In this document: in pieces, positions 8,851 to 17,196 of the stretch
Position numbering within the stretch: the first letter of the stretch is position 1
Layout: every line of letters begins with the position of its first letter
Assembly: GCA_041662485.1 (NCBI GenBank)
Contig: JBAZSJ010000003.1
Location: forward strand, 110,695-174,694
Reading direction: 5' to 3'
Source: Rariglobus sp041662485
GTDB lineage: Bacteria > Verrucomicrobiota > Verrucomicrobiia > Opitutales > Opitutaceae
Length of the DNA stretch: 64,000 nt
Notes under the pieces: model-generated
Database searches by the model: none
The model's input: the letters and a program-made list of their open reading frames with translations, nothing else
Told to the model about the DNA's origin: nothing
Made by a program: the position numbers and the translations under genes

Positions 8851-10731
8851 ATGTCTGCAGGCCACCACGTAGATGAAGCCGAGACCAAGCTGCGCGAATG
8901 GCTGGAGTCATCCGCTTTCACGCCCGGCACGCGCCTGCCTTCCGAACGCGGCCTGGCCTCCCAACTCGGCTTGCACCATTATGCCATGAACCGGGCGATG
9001 GGACGCCTGATCGCAGACGGACAGGTGGCGAGGGACGGCTACAAACTTATATTCACCGGCAAGCCGCCCGCCGCCCCGTCATTCAACTGCCACCTGATCG
9101 TCTCCCGGAACTCCGTTCATATTCCCGGCTTTCTCCGCGTAGCGAAGAAAATGGACGTCAAGCTTACCGTGCATCCTTGGCTGACCGTCGACGAATCCCT
9201 GCACATCCTGAACACGCTGGATATCGCCGAAACCGAAGGCGTGGTTTTCGCCCCCTCTCATGTGCTGTCGCATCCCGTCTGGAAAAAAAACGTCAGCCGT
9301 CTGGGCAAACGCGGCATCCCCATCGTTTGCCTGTCTCAACCCGTGCCCGGCCATTTCTCCGTCCTCGCCGACAACGCCCAAGCCCTGCAACTCGCCGTCT
9401 CCCATCTCATGGAGCTGGGGCACCGCGAAATCGGCCTCGTCACCTCTCCGCCCGTCAACCCGGCGGACGCCGAGATTCTTGAGGCCTGGAGCGATCTTTG
9501 CCGGAAACACGCGCTCACCCGCTCGGCGGATCGCATCCGCCTGCAAACCGCCGTGCGTTTTAAGGACGATGCCGCCGAAGTGGCCAAGACGATTGCCAAA
9601 GACTGGAGAACCGCCACCGCGCTGATCGTTTCCGACTCGATCGATCATTGCAACATGGAGCTCCTGCAGGAACAACTGGCCCGCCACGGCCGGCGCGTGC
9701 CCGGCGATCTCTCGCTCCTCTTGATCGTCAATGCCAGAAACACGACCGCCACCACGTCGACGGTCAGTGCCGTGGGCTTCGACATGGCTGTCGTCCAGGA
9801 AACCGCCTTCTACCTTGCCCAACGCGCCATCAGGGAGAAGAAGCCGACGGGCCTCCTCCCTCCCCCCTGCTGCCTGCGCATTCAGTGCCAGTTGCTGCTG
9901 CGCGGCTCCACGCAGCCGCCCGCATCGCTTCGCGCGCAGGCATCGGCGCCCGTCCAGGACATTCACGCGCCGCCCGGGCAGTCCCGCCCCGCCGCGTCGC
10001 CGGCCGAGACCGCGCTCACCCTCGAGGCCCGCCTGCGAAAAGCCTACCCTCTCGCCGCACGGGCATCCCTGTCCGAACGGCCGCGTTTTGAGCAGATTGA
10101 TCTCGGCGCCCACGTGAACCGGCCTCTCAACTTCCGGCGCGGCTGGCTGGGTGATCTTCCGCTCAAACAGTTCCCGCCCGGCCTGCGTGAAATTCACGGC
10201 GTCCCCTTCAACATCCTCGGCGGAACCAGTCGCTCCGAATGCGGAGCGATCGTTTTCCACTCGGCCGTCAACGCCGTCGGAAATGCCCGGAAGCTGCCCG
10301 GCCGCCTGACCATCCCCATCGGCTCCAAGATCCGCGCCGCCTATGTGTTGCACGGCTGCGGCTACGCCAAATTCCTCCAGCCCTTCGCCCGTTACGATTT
10401 TCACGGTCCAAAGCGCCTCATCGAAAGCATCCCTCTCGTCTCGCTCGGACAACCGCCCGCCGGCTACACCCTCGAAGCCTCAAAATCACAAGCCGCATCC
10501 CCCAACATTCAGGATTGGTGGTCCGATTTTCCGCACATGGATTTCGCCGCCGCACGAATGGTCCCCATTCAGGAAACCAACGCCGCCGGCATCTCCCATC
10601 ACGTCTATCTCTACACGCTGGAATGGATCAACCCGTCGCCCGGCACCCTCGTCTCCCGCTTGGAAATCACCGCAAACCGCGACGTCTCCACGACCCTCGG
10701 CGTTCTCGCCCTCACGGTATTGAAACTTTGA
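8851..10731 (+). CDS. GntR-LacI hybrid transcriptional regulator with extra C-terminal beta domain
   Basis: A 626-residue protein; ATG at 8851 is chosen because the winged helix begins at once. Residues 1-70 are a GntR winged helix (PGTRLPSERGLASQLGLHHY, then MNRAMGRLIADGQV). Residues about 75-345 are a LacI/periplasmic-binding-protein-like sensor (LMELGHREIGLV, TALIVSD, GDLSLLLI). After a Pro/Ala-rich linker (about 350-400) comes an additional 220-residue beta-rich domain (GWLGDLPLKQFPPGLREIHG, VPFNILGG, AAYVLHGC, YLYTLEWINP) resembling galactose-binding-like or NPCBM-type folds. That domain is absent from ordinary GntR or LacI regulators. It lies just upstream of the deacetylase/GH74 cluster and of a TGTTNNAACA site (10777), so it is a candidate regulator of that cluster. 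Confidence 0.8.
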   Translation: MSAGHHVDEAETKLREWLESSAFTPGTRLPSERGLASQLGLHHYAMNRAMGRLIADGQVARDGYKLIFTGKPPAAPSFNCHLIVSRNSVHIPGFLRVAKKMDVKLTVHPWLTVDESLHILNTLDIAETEGVVFAPSHVLSHPVWKKNVSRLGKRGIPIVCLSQPVPGHFSVLADNAQALQLAVSHLMELGHREIGLVTSPPVNPADAEILEAWSDLCRKHALTRSADRIRLQTAVRFKDDAAEVAKTIAKDWRTATALIVSDSIDHCNMELLQEQLARHGRRVPGDLSLLLIVNARNTTATTSTVSAVGFDMAVVQETAFYLAQRAIREKKPTGLLPPPCCLRIQCQLLLRGSTQPPASLRAQASAPVQDIHAPPGQSRPAASPAETALTLEARLRKAYPLAARASLSERPRFEQIDLGAHVNRPLNFRRGWLGDLPLKQFPPGLREIHGVPFNILGGTSRSECGAIVFHSAVNAVGNARKLPGRLTIPIGSKIRAAYVLHGCGYAKFLQPFARYDFHGPKRLIESIPLVSLGQPPAGYTLEASKSQAASPNIQDWWSDFPHMDFAAARMVPIQETNAAGISHHVYLYTLEWINPSPGTLVSRLEITANRDVSTTLGVLALTVLKL

Positions 10732-10776
10732 GCATCCCGGCCCCCCCCGGGGCATTCACGCGGAGCGGAAACCGTT

Positions 10777-10786
10777 TGTTTCAACA
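10777..10786 (+). promoter_or_regulatory. TGTTNNAACA candidate operator A
   Basis: TGTTTCAACA followed by TTCGCGTAAG. One of six copies in the window; it lies 181 bp upstream of the deacetylase gene at 10967 and 46 bp downstream of the hybrid regulator. Shared context across copies is TTTGTT-NN-AAC-NTTC-NNN-TAAG. Confidence 0.45.
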
Positions 10787-10966
10787 TTCGCGTAAGCAAT
10801 TGGCTCTTTAGGCTGTTTTCTTCTTCGGGGTTCCCCCCGTGAGGTCATTGTTTCGAGGCAATACCCTTCGAATACCTCCGCGTTGCCACACGGTCACACC
10901 CGATAAACAGCGGCCTTTCACCGCACCCGCCGCTTCGGGCGACCGGCCGGCATTCTCCATCTATAA

Positions 10967-12793
10967 ATGCATACCCTACGTTCCCTCCCCCCTGTCCGCC
11001 TTGCGGCTCGCATCGCCGTCACCCTGCTTTTGATCGGAACACCTCTGTGCCATGGCCAGACTCCATCTTCCGCCGACGCAAAAAAGCTCGTCCTGACCGC
11101 CGAACAATCCACCGGCGGCAACATCATCACCGCCGCCGACGGCACCAAGACCGTCGTCCTCGAAAAATCCTGCGTGGCCAATTTCGCCAAACCCGCCGAC
11201 GCCCGCATCGAATGGAAACTTCCAGCCCCCATCCCCGCCGGCTGGTGGCACATCGTCGCCGAGTCTCCTCTCACCGGCACGCAATACGCCAACCGCGGCA
11301 TCGGCATCGGGTTCGACACCCTTCAAAAACCCTCCGTCAACGTCGAGGCCAACATCGTCCTCGCCGCCGGCAGTCCGCAGCGTTTCGAGTGCTGGATTTA
11401 CTCGTCCACCCCGATTGACGGCGTCCTCATCCTCCCGTCCAGCGACCTCTGGCGCTACAACCGCACCTGGCCCGTCCGCCAGATCACCCTCGAACAAATC
11501 ACGCCCGCCCGCCTGACCGCCCAGGATGCGGTGACCCTGGACCTGCCGGTCGCGCCCGACGGCACCGTTGCCCTCCCGCTGCCCCTGCCCACCGGCAACT
11601 ATTCCCTCTCCCTGCCCGCCAAAAAGCCGGGCGCCACGCTCATCCAAGGCGAGGACAAACGCAGCATCGAGCTGACCTTCCCCTTTGATCGCTGGAAGCG
11701 CCCGCTCACGTCCTTTTTCTACATGGGTTCGCCCCTGCGCCAGATCGCCCTGCAACGCGACAAGACCGACTCCGGCCTGAAAACCATTCTGCTCAAACAC
11801 AGCGCCGCCCGCTCGCAGCCCCCGCTCGCCGTGACCGGCAAGCCTCTCGTGACGGTTGATCCCGCCCGCACCGAGTCCGCCCCGCTGGTGATGCTCGGCA
11901 CCGGCCTCACCGGCGAACTCCCCTCCTTCACCCTGCTGCCCCGCGGACTAAAAACCGCCGTCCTCACCACCTGGGACGACGGCAAACCGGAAGACATCCG
12001 CTGCGCCGAGATTCTCAACAAACACGGCTACCGCCCGTCGTTCTTCATGAACAACAATTCCCCCGCCATGAAGTTCCTCGACAAGCTGGAGGCGCTGAAC
12101 GTCGAGGTGGGCTCCCACTGCTACAACCACCCGTCCCTCTACGCCATCCCGCCCGAACGCGCGGCCGAAGAATGCGTGGCCATGCGCGTCGTGCTTGAGC
12201 AAGCGCTCGGCCATCCCGTCATTTCCATGGGTTATCCCTTCGGCTACTCGCCTTCCCGTGATGCCGACGGCGACTACGTGCTCCGCGCGGTGAAGGCCGC
12301 CGGCATCTGGTCGGCCCGCACCACCAACACCCGCGACGGCCACGTGGACAACTACGCCGATCTCGCCGCGATGGACACCAACGGCTTCTTCGGCAACGCC
12401 CGCGATCTCGAAGCCCAGTGGCCCAAAACCCGCGCCGTCGAGGGCGGCGTGTTCTATTTCTGGGGACACAGCTGGCAGATCGGAAAAACCGATGAGCAGT
12501 GGAAAAAATTCGAGGACTTCGTCGCGCAATTCGCCCACCAGCCCGATGCGTGGTATCCGTCGCAAGGCGAGTTCTCCCTGTGGGTCTGGTCGCGCAAAAA
12601 CGTGAAGATCACCGCCGGTGAAAAAAGCCCCGCGAAAACCGTCGTGACTCTCAGCCGTCCGTGGCTCCACCCCTGGCTCGCCGCGAAATGCCCGCTCACC
12701 CTCAAGGTTCCCGCCGGAGTCACGAAAGTCCTCTGGCAGGGCAAGGAAATCACGGTGGCCGACGGCCGCGTGGAACTGACGTGGGCCAACTGA
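10967..12793 (+). CDS. Secreted polysaccharide deacetylase with N-terminal beta domain
   Basis: 608 residues. A signal peptide is clear (basic start, then AARIAVTLLLIGTPLCHG, cleavage before QTPSS). About 300 residues of beta-rich sequence of unknown family follow. The NodB/CE4-type deacetylase domain begins near residue 320 with TTWDDGKPEDIRCAEILNKH (catalytic Asp plus metal Asp) and EVGSHCYNHPSL (metal-binding H-x4-H), then MGYPFGYSPS and WGHSWQIG. All core motifs are intact, so it should remove acetyl groups from polysaccharide or amino sugars outside the cytoplasm. A second deacetylase-like gene starts 8 bp downstream, suggesting an operon through 21139. Confidence 0.85.
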   Translation: MHTLRSLPPVRLAARIAVTLLLIGTPLCHGQTPSSADAKKLVLTAEQSTGGNIITAADGTKTVVLEKSCVANFAKPADARIEWKLPAPIPAGWWHIVAESPLTGTQYANRGIGIGFDTLQKPSVNVEANIVLAAGSPQRFECWIYSSTPIDGVLILPSSDLWRYNRTWPVRQITLEQITPARLTAQDAVTLDLPVAPDGTVALPLPLPTGNYSLSLPAKKPGATLIQGEDKRSIELTFPFDRWKRPLTSFFYMGSPLRQIALQRDKTDSGLKTILLKHSAARSQPPLAVTGKPLVTVDPARTESAPLVMLGTGLTGELPSFTLLPRGLKTAVLTTWDDGKPEDIRCAEILNKHGYRPSFFMNNNSPAMKFLDKLEALNVEVGSHCYNHPSLYAIPPERAAEECVAMRVVLEQALGHPVISMGYPFGYSPSRDADGDYVLRAVKAAGIWSARTTNTRDGHVDNYADLAAMDTNGFFGNARDLEAQWPKTRAVEGGVFYFWGHSWQIGKTDEQWKKFEDFVAQFAHQPDAWYPSQGEFSLWVWSRKNVKITAGEKSPAKTVVTLSRPWLHPWLAAKCPLTLKVPAGVTKVLWQGKEITVADGRVELTWAN

Positions 12794-12800
12794 TCCCTCC

Positions 12801-13931
12801 ATGAAATTCAAAATCCTTTCGCTCATTCTCTGCCTGGCCTGCGCCGCGGCCGTGACCTCTCCCGCCCTCCGTGCCGCCCCCGGCGATTCCCAAGTCGCCC
12901 GCTGGAAAGACAACCGCACCGCCGTCTTCCTGCTCATGTTCTCCGACAGCGTGCCGAGCCACTACCAGATCGTCGTGCCCGAGCTCGTGAAGCGAAACCT
13001 GATCGCCACGTTCTACGTCAACCCCGGCAGCAACAAGTGGAGCAACAGCAAGGACCCGACTCCGCGCAACCAGTGGGAAAACGTGATTCCCAAGACCGGC
13101 ATGGTTTACGGCAACCACAGCATGACGCACACTGGCATCAAAGATCCCTCGCAAGCCGAGTATGAGATAGGCGAGCCCACCCGCATCATCCGCAAGCTCA
13201 TGTATGGCGACGACAAGCCACGCCTCGTCTCCTGGAACATGCCCGGCGCCGTCCCTTGGAAAATCACGCCCGAGGAAACCGCCGCCCTCCTCAAAAAACA
13301 CAACCTCATCGACAAACCCAAATTCGACGCAAAACACGGCGCCGTCTTCGGCGTGAAAACCATCCCCCAGATGCTCGCCCTCGCCGACAAAGCCATCGCC
13401 GAAAAAGGCATGGAATACCTCATCGTCCACGGCGTCGAACGCCGCGCCTCCGAAGGCGACCCGGGCTGGAGTTGGCAGGATTACTGGGCGCTCAACAAAG
13501 ACGTCTTCCGCGGCGTCCTCGACGGCGTCGCCGAGCGCAAAGCCAAAGGCGACCTCTGGGTCACCGACCACATCTCGCAGCACAAATACGAAAAAGAACG
13601 CGACAATAAGCCCGTCTTCCAAGTCCTCAAATCCACCGACCGCGGAATTCAACTCAAGCTGACCGGCACGCTCGACCACGCGCTCTACGATCTCCCGCTC
13701 ACCGTGATGACCTCCGTGCCCGCAACCTGGCCCGCCGCCACCGTCACCCAGGGAACCTTCCGTTCCACGGTGCCTGCCGTCAAAGGCGTCATCACCTACG
13801 ATGCACTCCCCAACGGTGAACCGATCACCGTCGTTCCCGGCGTGATGCCGTCGCCGGCCTCCGCCAAGAAACCAAACACCGGCGAACAAACGAAACTCAC
13901 GCCGACCAACTCAGATTCTTCAACATCATGA
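12801..13931 (+). CDS. Secreted polysaccharide deacetylase-like protein lacking the catalytic base
   Basis: 376 residues with a signal peptide (MKFKILSLILCLACAAAV, cleavage near LRA-APG). The NodB-like domain starts at once. The first motif reads MFSDSVPSHY: S48 replaces the Asp that normally acts as base, while the metal-binding D49 remains. The paralogue at 39812 has FDDC at the same place. Motif 2 is intact (YGNHSMTHTG). The C-terminal beta region (about 285-345) is shared with the 39812 protein. It is either catalytically altered, a binding protein, or a different hydrolase. Its stop overlaps the ATG of the GH74 gene at 13928 (ATGA). Confidence 0.8.
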   Translation: MKFKILSLILCLACAAAVTSPALRAAPGDSQVARWKDNRTAVFLLMFSDSVPSHYQIVVPELVKRNLIATFYVNPGSNKWSNSKDPTPRNQWENVIPKTGMVYGNHSMTHTGIKDPSQAEYEIGEPTRIIRKLMYGDDKPRLVSWNMPGAVPWKITPEETAALLKKHNLIDKPKFDAKHGAVFGVKTIPQMLALADKAIAEKGMEYLIVHGVERRASEGDPGWSWQDYWALNKDVFRGVLDGVAERKAKGDLWVTDHISQHKYEKERDNKPVFQVLKSTDRGIQLKLTGTLDHALYDLPLTVMTSVPATWPAATVTQGTFRSTVPAVKGVITYDALPNGEPITVVPGVMPSPASAKKPNTGEQTKLTPTNSDSSTS

Positions 13932-16129
13932 AACTCCATTCCCAATGCACAGGGCGCCGCCCCCGCCTTATTTTTCTAGCGAGTCTTTTCGCCGTCCTCG
14001 GCGGCCTGCTCTCCAGCGGACACGCCCAGGTAAACAACCCGCCCCCGGTTCCGGGACAGGTGCGGAATGTCGCCGTCGGCGCCGGCGGTTACGTCACCGG
14101 CATTTTCGCCGACCCGAACGAAAAGGGACTGTTCTATATCCGCACCGACATGGGCGGCGCCTATCGGTGGAACCCCGCGAGTTCCCGCTGGATTCCGATT
14201 CTCGAAGATCAAAAGGCCAGCGACTTCGGCATCGAATGCATCGCCGTCGATCCGCTCAACGCTCGCACCGTTTATATCCAGACGGGCAAATACCTCGGCG
14301 ACAAAGCCAAGATTTTGAAATCCAAGGATGCGGGCAACACCTGGACCTCGATGCCCACCCCGCCCAAACTCGCCTCCAACGGCAACGGCGGCAACCGCAT
14401 GGTCGGCGAGCGCCTGCAAGTGGACCCCAACCAGTCGGACCTGTTGTTTCTCGCCTCGCGCACCATCGGTTTGTGGAAAAGCCCGGACGGCGGCTCCACC
14501 TGGACGCAAGTCAATCGAACCCCCGACAAGGAGCCTTTCCCCAAGGGCCAGGACAAGTTGGGCCTGAGTTTTGTGACCTTTGACAAGGCGAGCGGAAAGA
14601 AAGGCTCGCCCACCCCGATCATCTATGTCGGCGCGTTTGATCGCGCAGGCCCGGACGGAGGCGTTTGGAAAAGCACCGATCGCGGTGAAAACTGGAAGCT
14701 CATGAAGGGCGGACTCAAATCACCCGCCCGCGCCGCCGTGGCTTCCGATGGCACGCTGTATGTCACCTATCTCGGAACCAAAGAAATCGAGGGCGGCGTT
14801 TTCAAGGCCGCCCGCAACGCCGACACCCTCGTCAACTGCAGCCCTGCGCCGAAAATCAGCTACTGCGCCCTGGCCCTTGATCCGACCAATCCCAAAATTC
14901 TCTACACCTCGCAGGCCGGCGGAGCCTACAAACTGAAGCCCTTTGCTTCGAACGATGGCGGCGCCACGTGGACTGTCGTCAGCGCTGTGCATGGTATCGG
15001 AAATCCGGCGACCCGCGACGGCTCCCAGTGGTTCGGCAACATCTCCCAACTGGCGATCAATCCCTTCAACCCCAAGGAAGTCTGGATGGGCGACTGGCTC
15101 GGGGTTCTTCGCATCACGGACATCGGCGACGCCAATAAACCGTGGGACTTCCTGTTCGCGGGCCATGAAGAAATCGTTCCTCTGATTTTGGTCGGCGCAC
15201 CCAGCGGCGCGCCGTTGCTCAGCGGCTCGGCCGATGTGAACGGCCACCGCCACGCCGACATCACCATGCCGCCGCCCGACCAGTTCAAAGATCCGTCCTT
15301 CGGATCGACCACCGGCCTGGATTTTTGCGAGACAAACCCCAACGTGTGGGCCCGCGCTTACAAGAGCTTCGTCGGAGCCAATCCGGGAGGCTACTCGACC
15401 GACAACGGGGTGACGTGGACCATGTTCAAAAGCGTGCCGCCCGGCGTGGAAGGCGGACGCATCGCCGTTTCGGCGACAAATCCAAAATTGTTCGTCTGGA
15501 GCACCGAAAAGGGAAAGGTTTTCTACACCACCGATCAGGGCGACCAGTGGACCCAGGCGACGAACGCCCCCGCCGTTTCCTCGTGGGAGTTTTCCCAGGA
15601 CGCGCAGGCCCTCGCCTCGGACCGCGTGGATGGCAACACCTTTTACATTTTAAAAAATGTGACCGGAAAACCCACGGGACGCGCCGAAATCTGGCGCAGC
15701 GCCGATGGCGGACAAAACTGGGCCGTCGCCGGAACCCTGCCCTACAAGAGCCACTCCGACGCCTGGCAATACAAGATCATCGCCTCGCCCAACGCCAAAG
15801 GAAAACTCTGGGTCTCGCTCGGCCACGAATACGTCAGCAAATCCTCCGACGGCGGCGAAACGTTCACCACGGTCGCGGGAGCCAACGGCATGATCGCCTT
15901 CGGCAAGGCGGCCCCGGGCCAGACGGAGCTTGCCGTCTTTATTTTTGGCGGCGCGCAGGGCAAGTCCGGGCTTTTGAGGTCCGATGACGACGGCGCCACC
16001 TGGAAAAAAATCGAGATGAGCTCCCCCATCAACGACCAGCCCAAGGTGATCGGCGCGGACCGGCAGACCTTCGGACGCGTGTATATCGGCACCGACGGAC
16101 GCGGCATCTACGCCATCGATTCGGACTGA
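13928..16129 (+). CDS. Secreted xyloglucanase-type GH74 enzyme
   Basis: 733 residues: a signal peptide (cleavage after GHA near residue 33) and two seven-bladed propellers with BNR-like blades (SKDAGNTWT, SPDGGSTWT, STDRGENW). Both GH74 catalytic Asp residues can be read: D74 in YIRTDMGGAYRW and D465 in TTGLDFCETNPNVW. The spacing matches characterised family members. GH74 enzymes cleave the beta-1,4-glucan backbone of xyloglucan or related chains, usually extracellularly. It has no appended binding module, unlike the paralogue at 48389. It is coupled to the deacetylase-like gene before it. Exact backbone and endo/exo mode cannot be told. Confidence 0.88.
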   Translation: MKLHSQCTGRRPRLIFLASLFAVLGGLLSSGHAQVNNPPPVPGQVRNVAVGAGGYVTGIFADPNEKGLFYIRTDMGGAYRWNPASSRWIPILEDQKASDFGIECIAVDPLNARTVYIQTGKYLGDKAKILKSKDAGNTWTSMPTPPKLASNGNGGNRMVGERLQVDPNQSDLLFLASRTIGLWKSPDGGSTWTQVNRTPDKEPFPKGQDKLGLSFVTFDKASGKKGSPTPIIYVGAFDRAGPDGGVWKSTDRGENWKLMKGGLKSPARAAVASDGTLYVTYLGTKEIEGGVFKAARNADTLVNCSPAPKISYCALALDPTNPKILYTSQAGGAYKLKPFASNDGGATWTVVSAVHGIGNPATRDGSQWFGNISQLAINPFNPKEVWMGDWLGVLRITDIGDANKPWDFLFAGHEEIVPLILVGAPSGAPLLSGSADVNGHRHADITMPPPDQFKDPSFGSTTGLDFCETNPNVWARAYKSFVGANPGGYSTDNGVTWTMFKSVPPGVEGGRIAVSATNPKLFVWSTEKGKVFYTTDQGDQWTQATNAPAVSSWEFSQDAQALASDRVDGNTFYILKNVTGKPTGRAEIWRSADGGQNWAVAGTLPYKSHSDAWQYKIIASPNAKGKLWVSLGHEYVSKSSDGGETFTTVAGANGMIAFGKAAPGQTELAVFIFGGAQGKSGLLRSDDDGATWKKIEMSSPINDQPKVIGADRQTFGRVYIGTDGRGIYAIDSD

Positions 16130-16157
16130 TCCCTTCCCAACCAACATCCCCTCTTGC

Positions 16158-17171
16158 ATGAAACGTTTTTTCAGCGACACGAGTTTTTGGAACCAGCCCA
16201 TCGGGCCTAATCCCGCCATTGATCCGGAGTCGGAACAGTTGGTGAAATTCATGGCCAAGGCCGACGACCGCGGCTTTTGGCTGAGTCTGAACAAATGGAC
16301 CATCCCGGTTTACGAAGTCGACCGGAACACCCCGCGCCGGAAAGTTCACCGGCGTTTCACGATTGAGGATCGCAGCTTCATGAAACGAAGCGCGGCCCAT
16401 GTGGGCCCCAACCATCCCTTGGGACATGGAAAGGAATTTGCCGCGGATGCGGAGGCCGGTCTCGTGCCGATTCCGGATTATGCGATGGCAGATCCCGAGG
16501 AGGACGCCCACATCGCCCTGGTGGATTGGGAGAGCGGCTGGATCTGGGACATGTTTGCCGCGCGTCGCCGCGCGGATGGCGAATGGGAGGCCAACACCGG
16601 CATGAAATACCGCGCGGATGGCGGCGGCGTGTTCGACCGGAAAGACTTCGCGGTGCACAACGGCGAAAGCATCCACCCCTACGGCCCGAGCCGCGCGGCC
16701 GGCGTGCCGGAATTGGCGGGGCTCATCATGCACGACGAAATCCTCGCCGGCCGCATCGAGCACAAACTCTCCTTCGCCACGCAGGCCGCCGCGTTGCAGC
16801 GCTTCGTGTATCCGCCGGCCTGCTGGACCGACGGCGGCTGGCTCAAGGGCCTTCCGGAAGGCGCGGTGTTGCAGCTCGACCCCGACCTCGACCTTGCCCC
16901 GTTTAATCTGTCCCCCAAGGCGATGGTCGTGGCGCGTGCCCTCCAGGAATACGGCGCCGTATGTGTCGATGTCGCCGGCGGACACCCCGTGTATGCCGAA
17001 GGACTCTACGGCGATCCCAGGAAGCGAAGCTGGGACGGCCTGCTCAACGGCAACGATCTCATCGAAATCAAAATGCCGCATTACCGTGTCCTCAAAATGG
17101 AAACCGTCATCCCCGAGGGCATGGGCCGGAGGAAGCCCGGCACCATCTATGGCGGCAATGACCAGGAGTGA
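16158..17171 (+). CDS. Protein of unknown function (SDTSFWNQPI family)
   Basis: 337 residues beginning MKRFFSDTSFWNQPIG. I recognise the general layout from uncharacterised, often secreted, actinobacterial and cyanobacterial proteins: an N-terminal FW(N)xPI motif, a central acidic WESGWIWDMFAA segment, then AGVPELAGLIMHDEILAGRI with E-H-K, and ALQEYGAVCVDVAGG near the end. No catalytic function is known to me. There is no signal peptide on this copy. It sits inside the GH74/deacetylase run (28 bp after GH74, 25 bp before the propeller gene), so it is probably co-transcribed and acts on the same glycan. Possible enzyme or binding protein; not assigned further. Confidence 0.65.
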   Translation: MKRFFSDTSFWNQPIGPNPAIDPESEQLVKFMAKADDRGFWLSLNKWTIPVYEVDRNTPRRKVHRRFTIEDRSFMKRSAAHVGPNHPLGHGKEFAADAEAGLVPIPDYAMADPEEDAHIALVDWESGWIWDMFAARRRADGEWEANTGMKYRADGGGVFDRKDFAVHNGESIHPYGPSRAAGVPELAGLIMHDEILAGRIEHKLSFATQAAALQRFVYPPACWTDGGWLKGLPEGAVLQLDPDLDLAPFNLSPKAMVVARALQEYGAVCVDVAGGHPVYAEGLYGDPRKRSWDGLLNGNDLIEIKMPHYRVLKMETVIPEGMGRRKPGTIYGGNDQE

Positions 17172-17196
17172 CCCCGCTGAAATTAATCCCATCACC

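Noticed and set aside
10777..10800. TTGTTT..TAAG as a sigma-70 promoter
   Set aside because: The distance between the two blocks is too short for a -35/-10 pair, so the conserved palindrome is better read as an operator.
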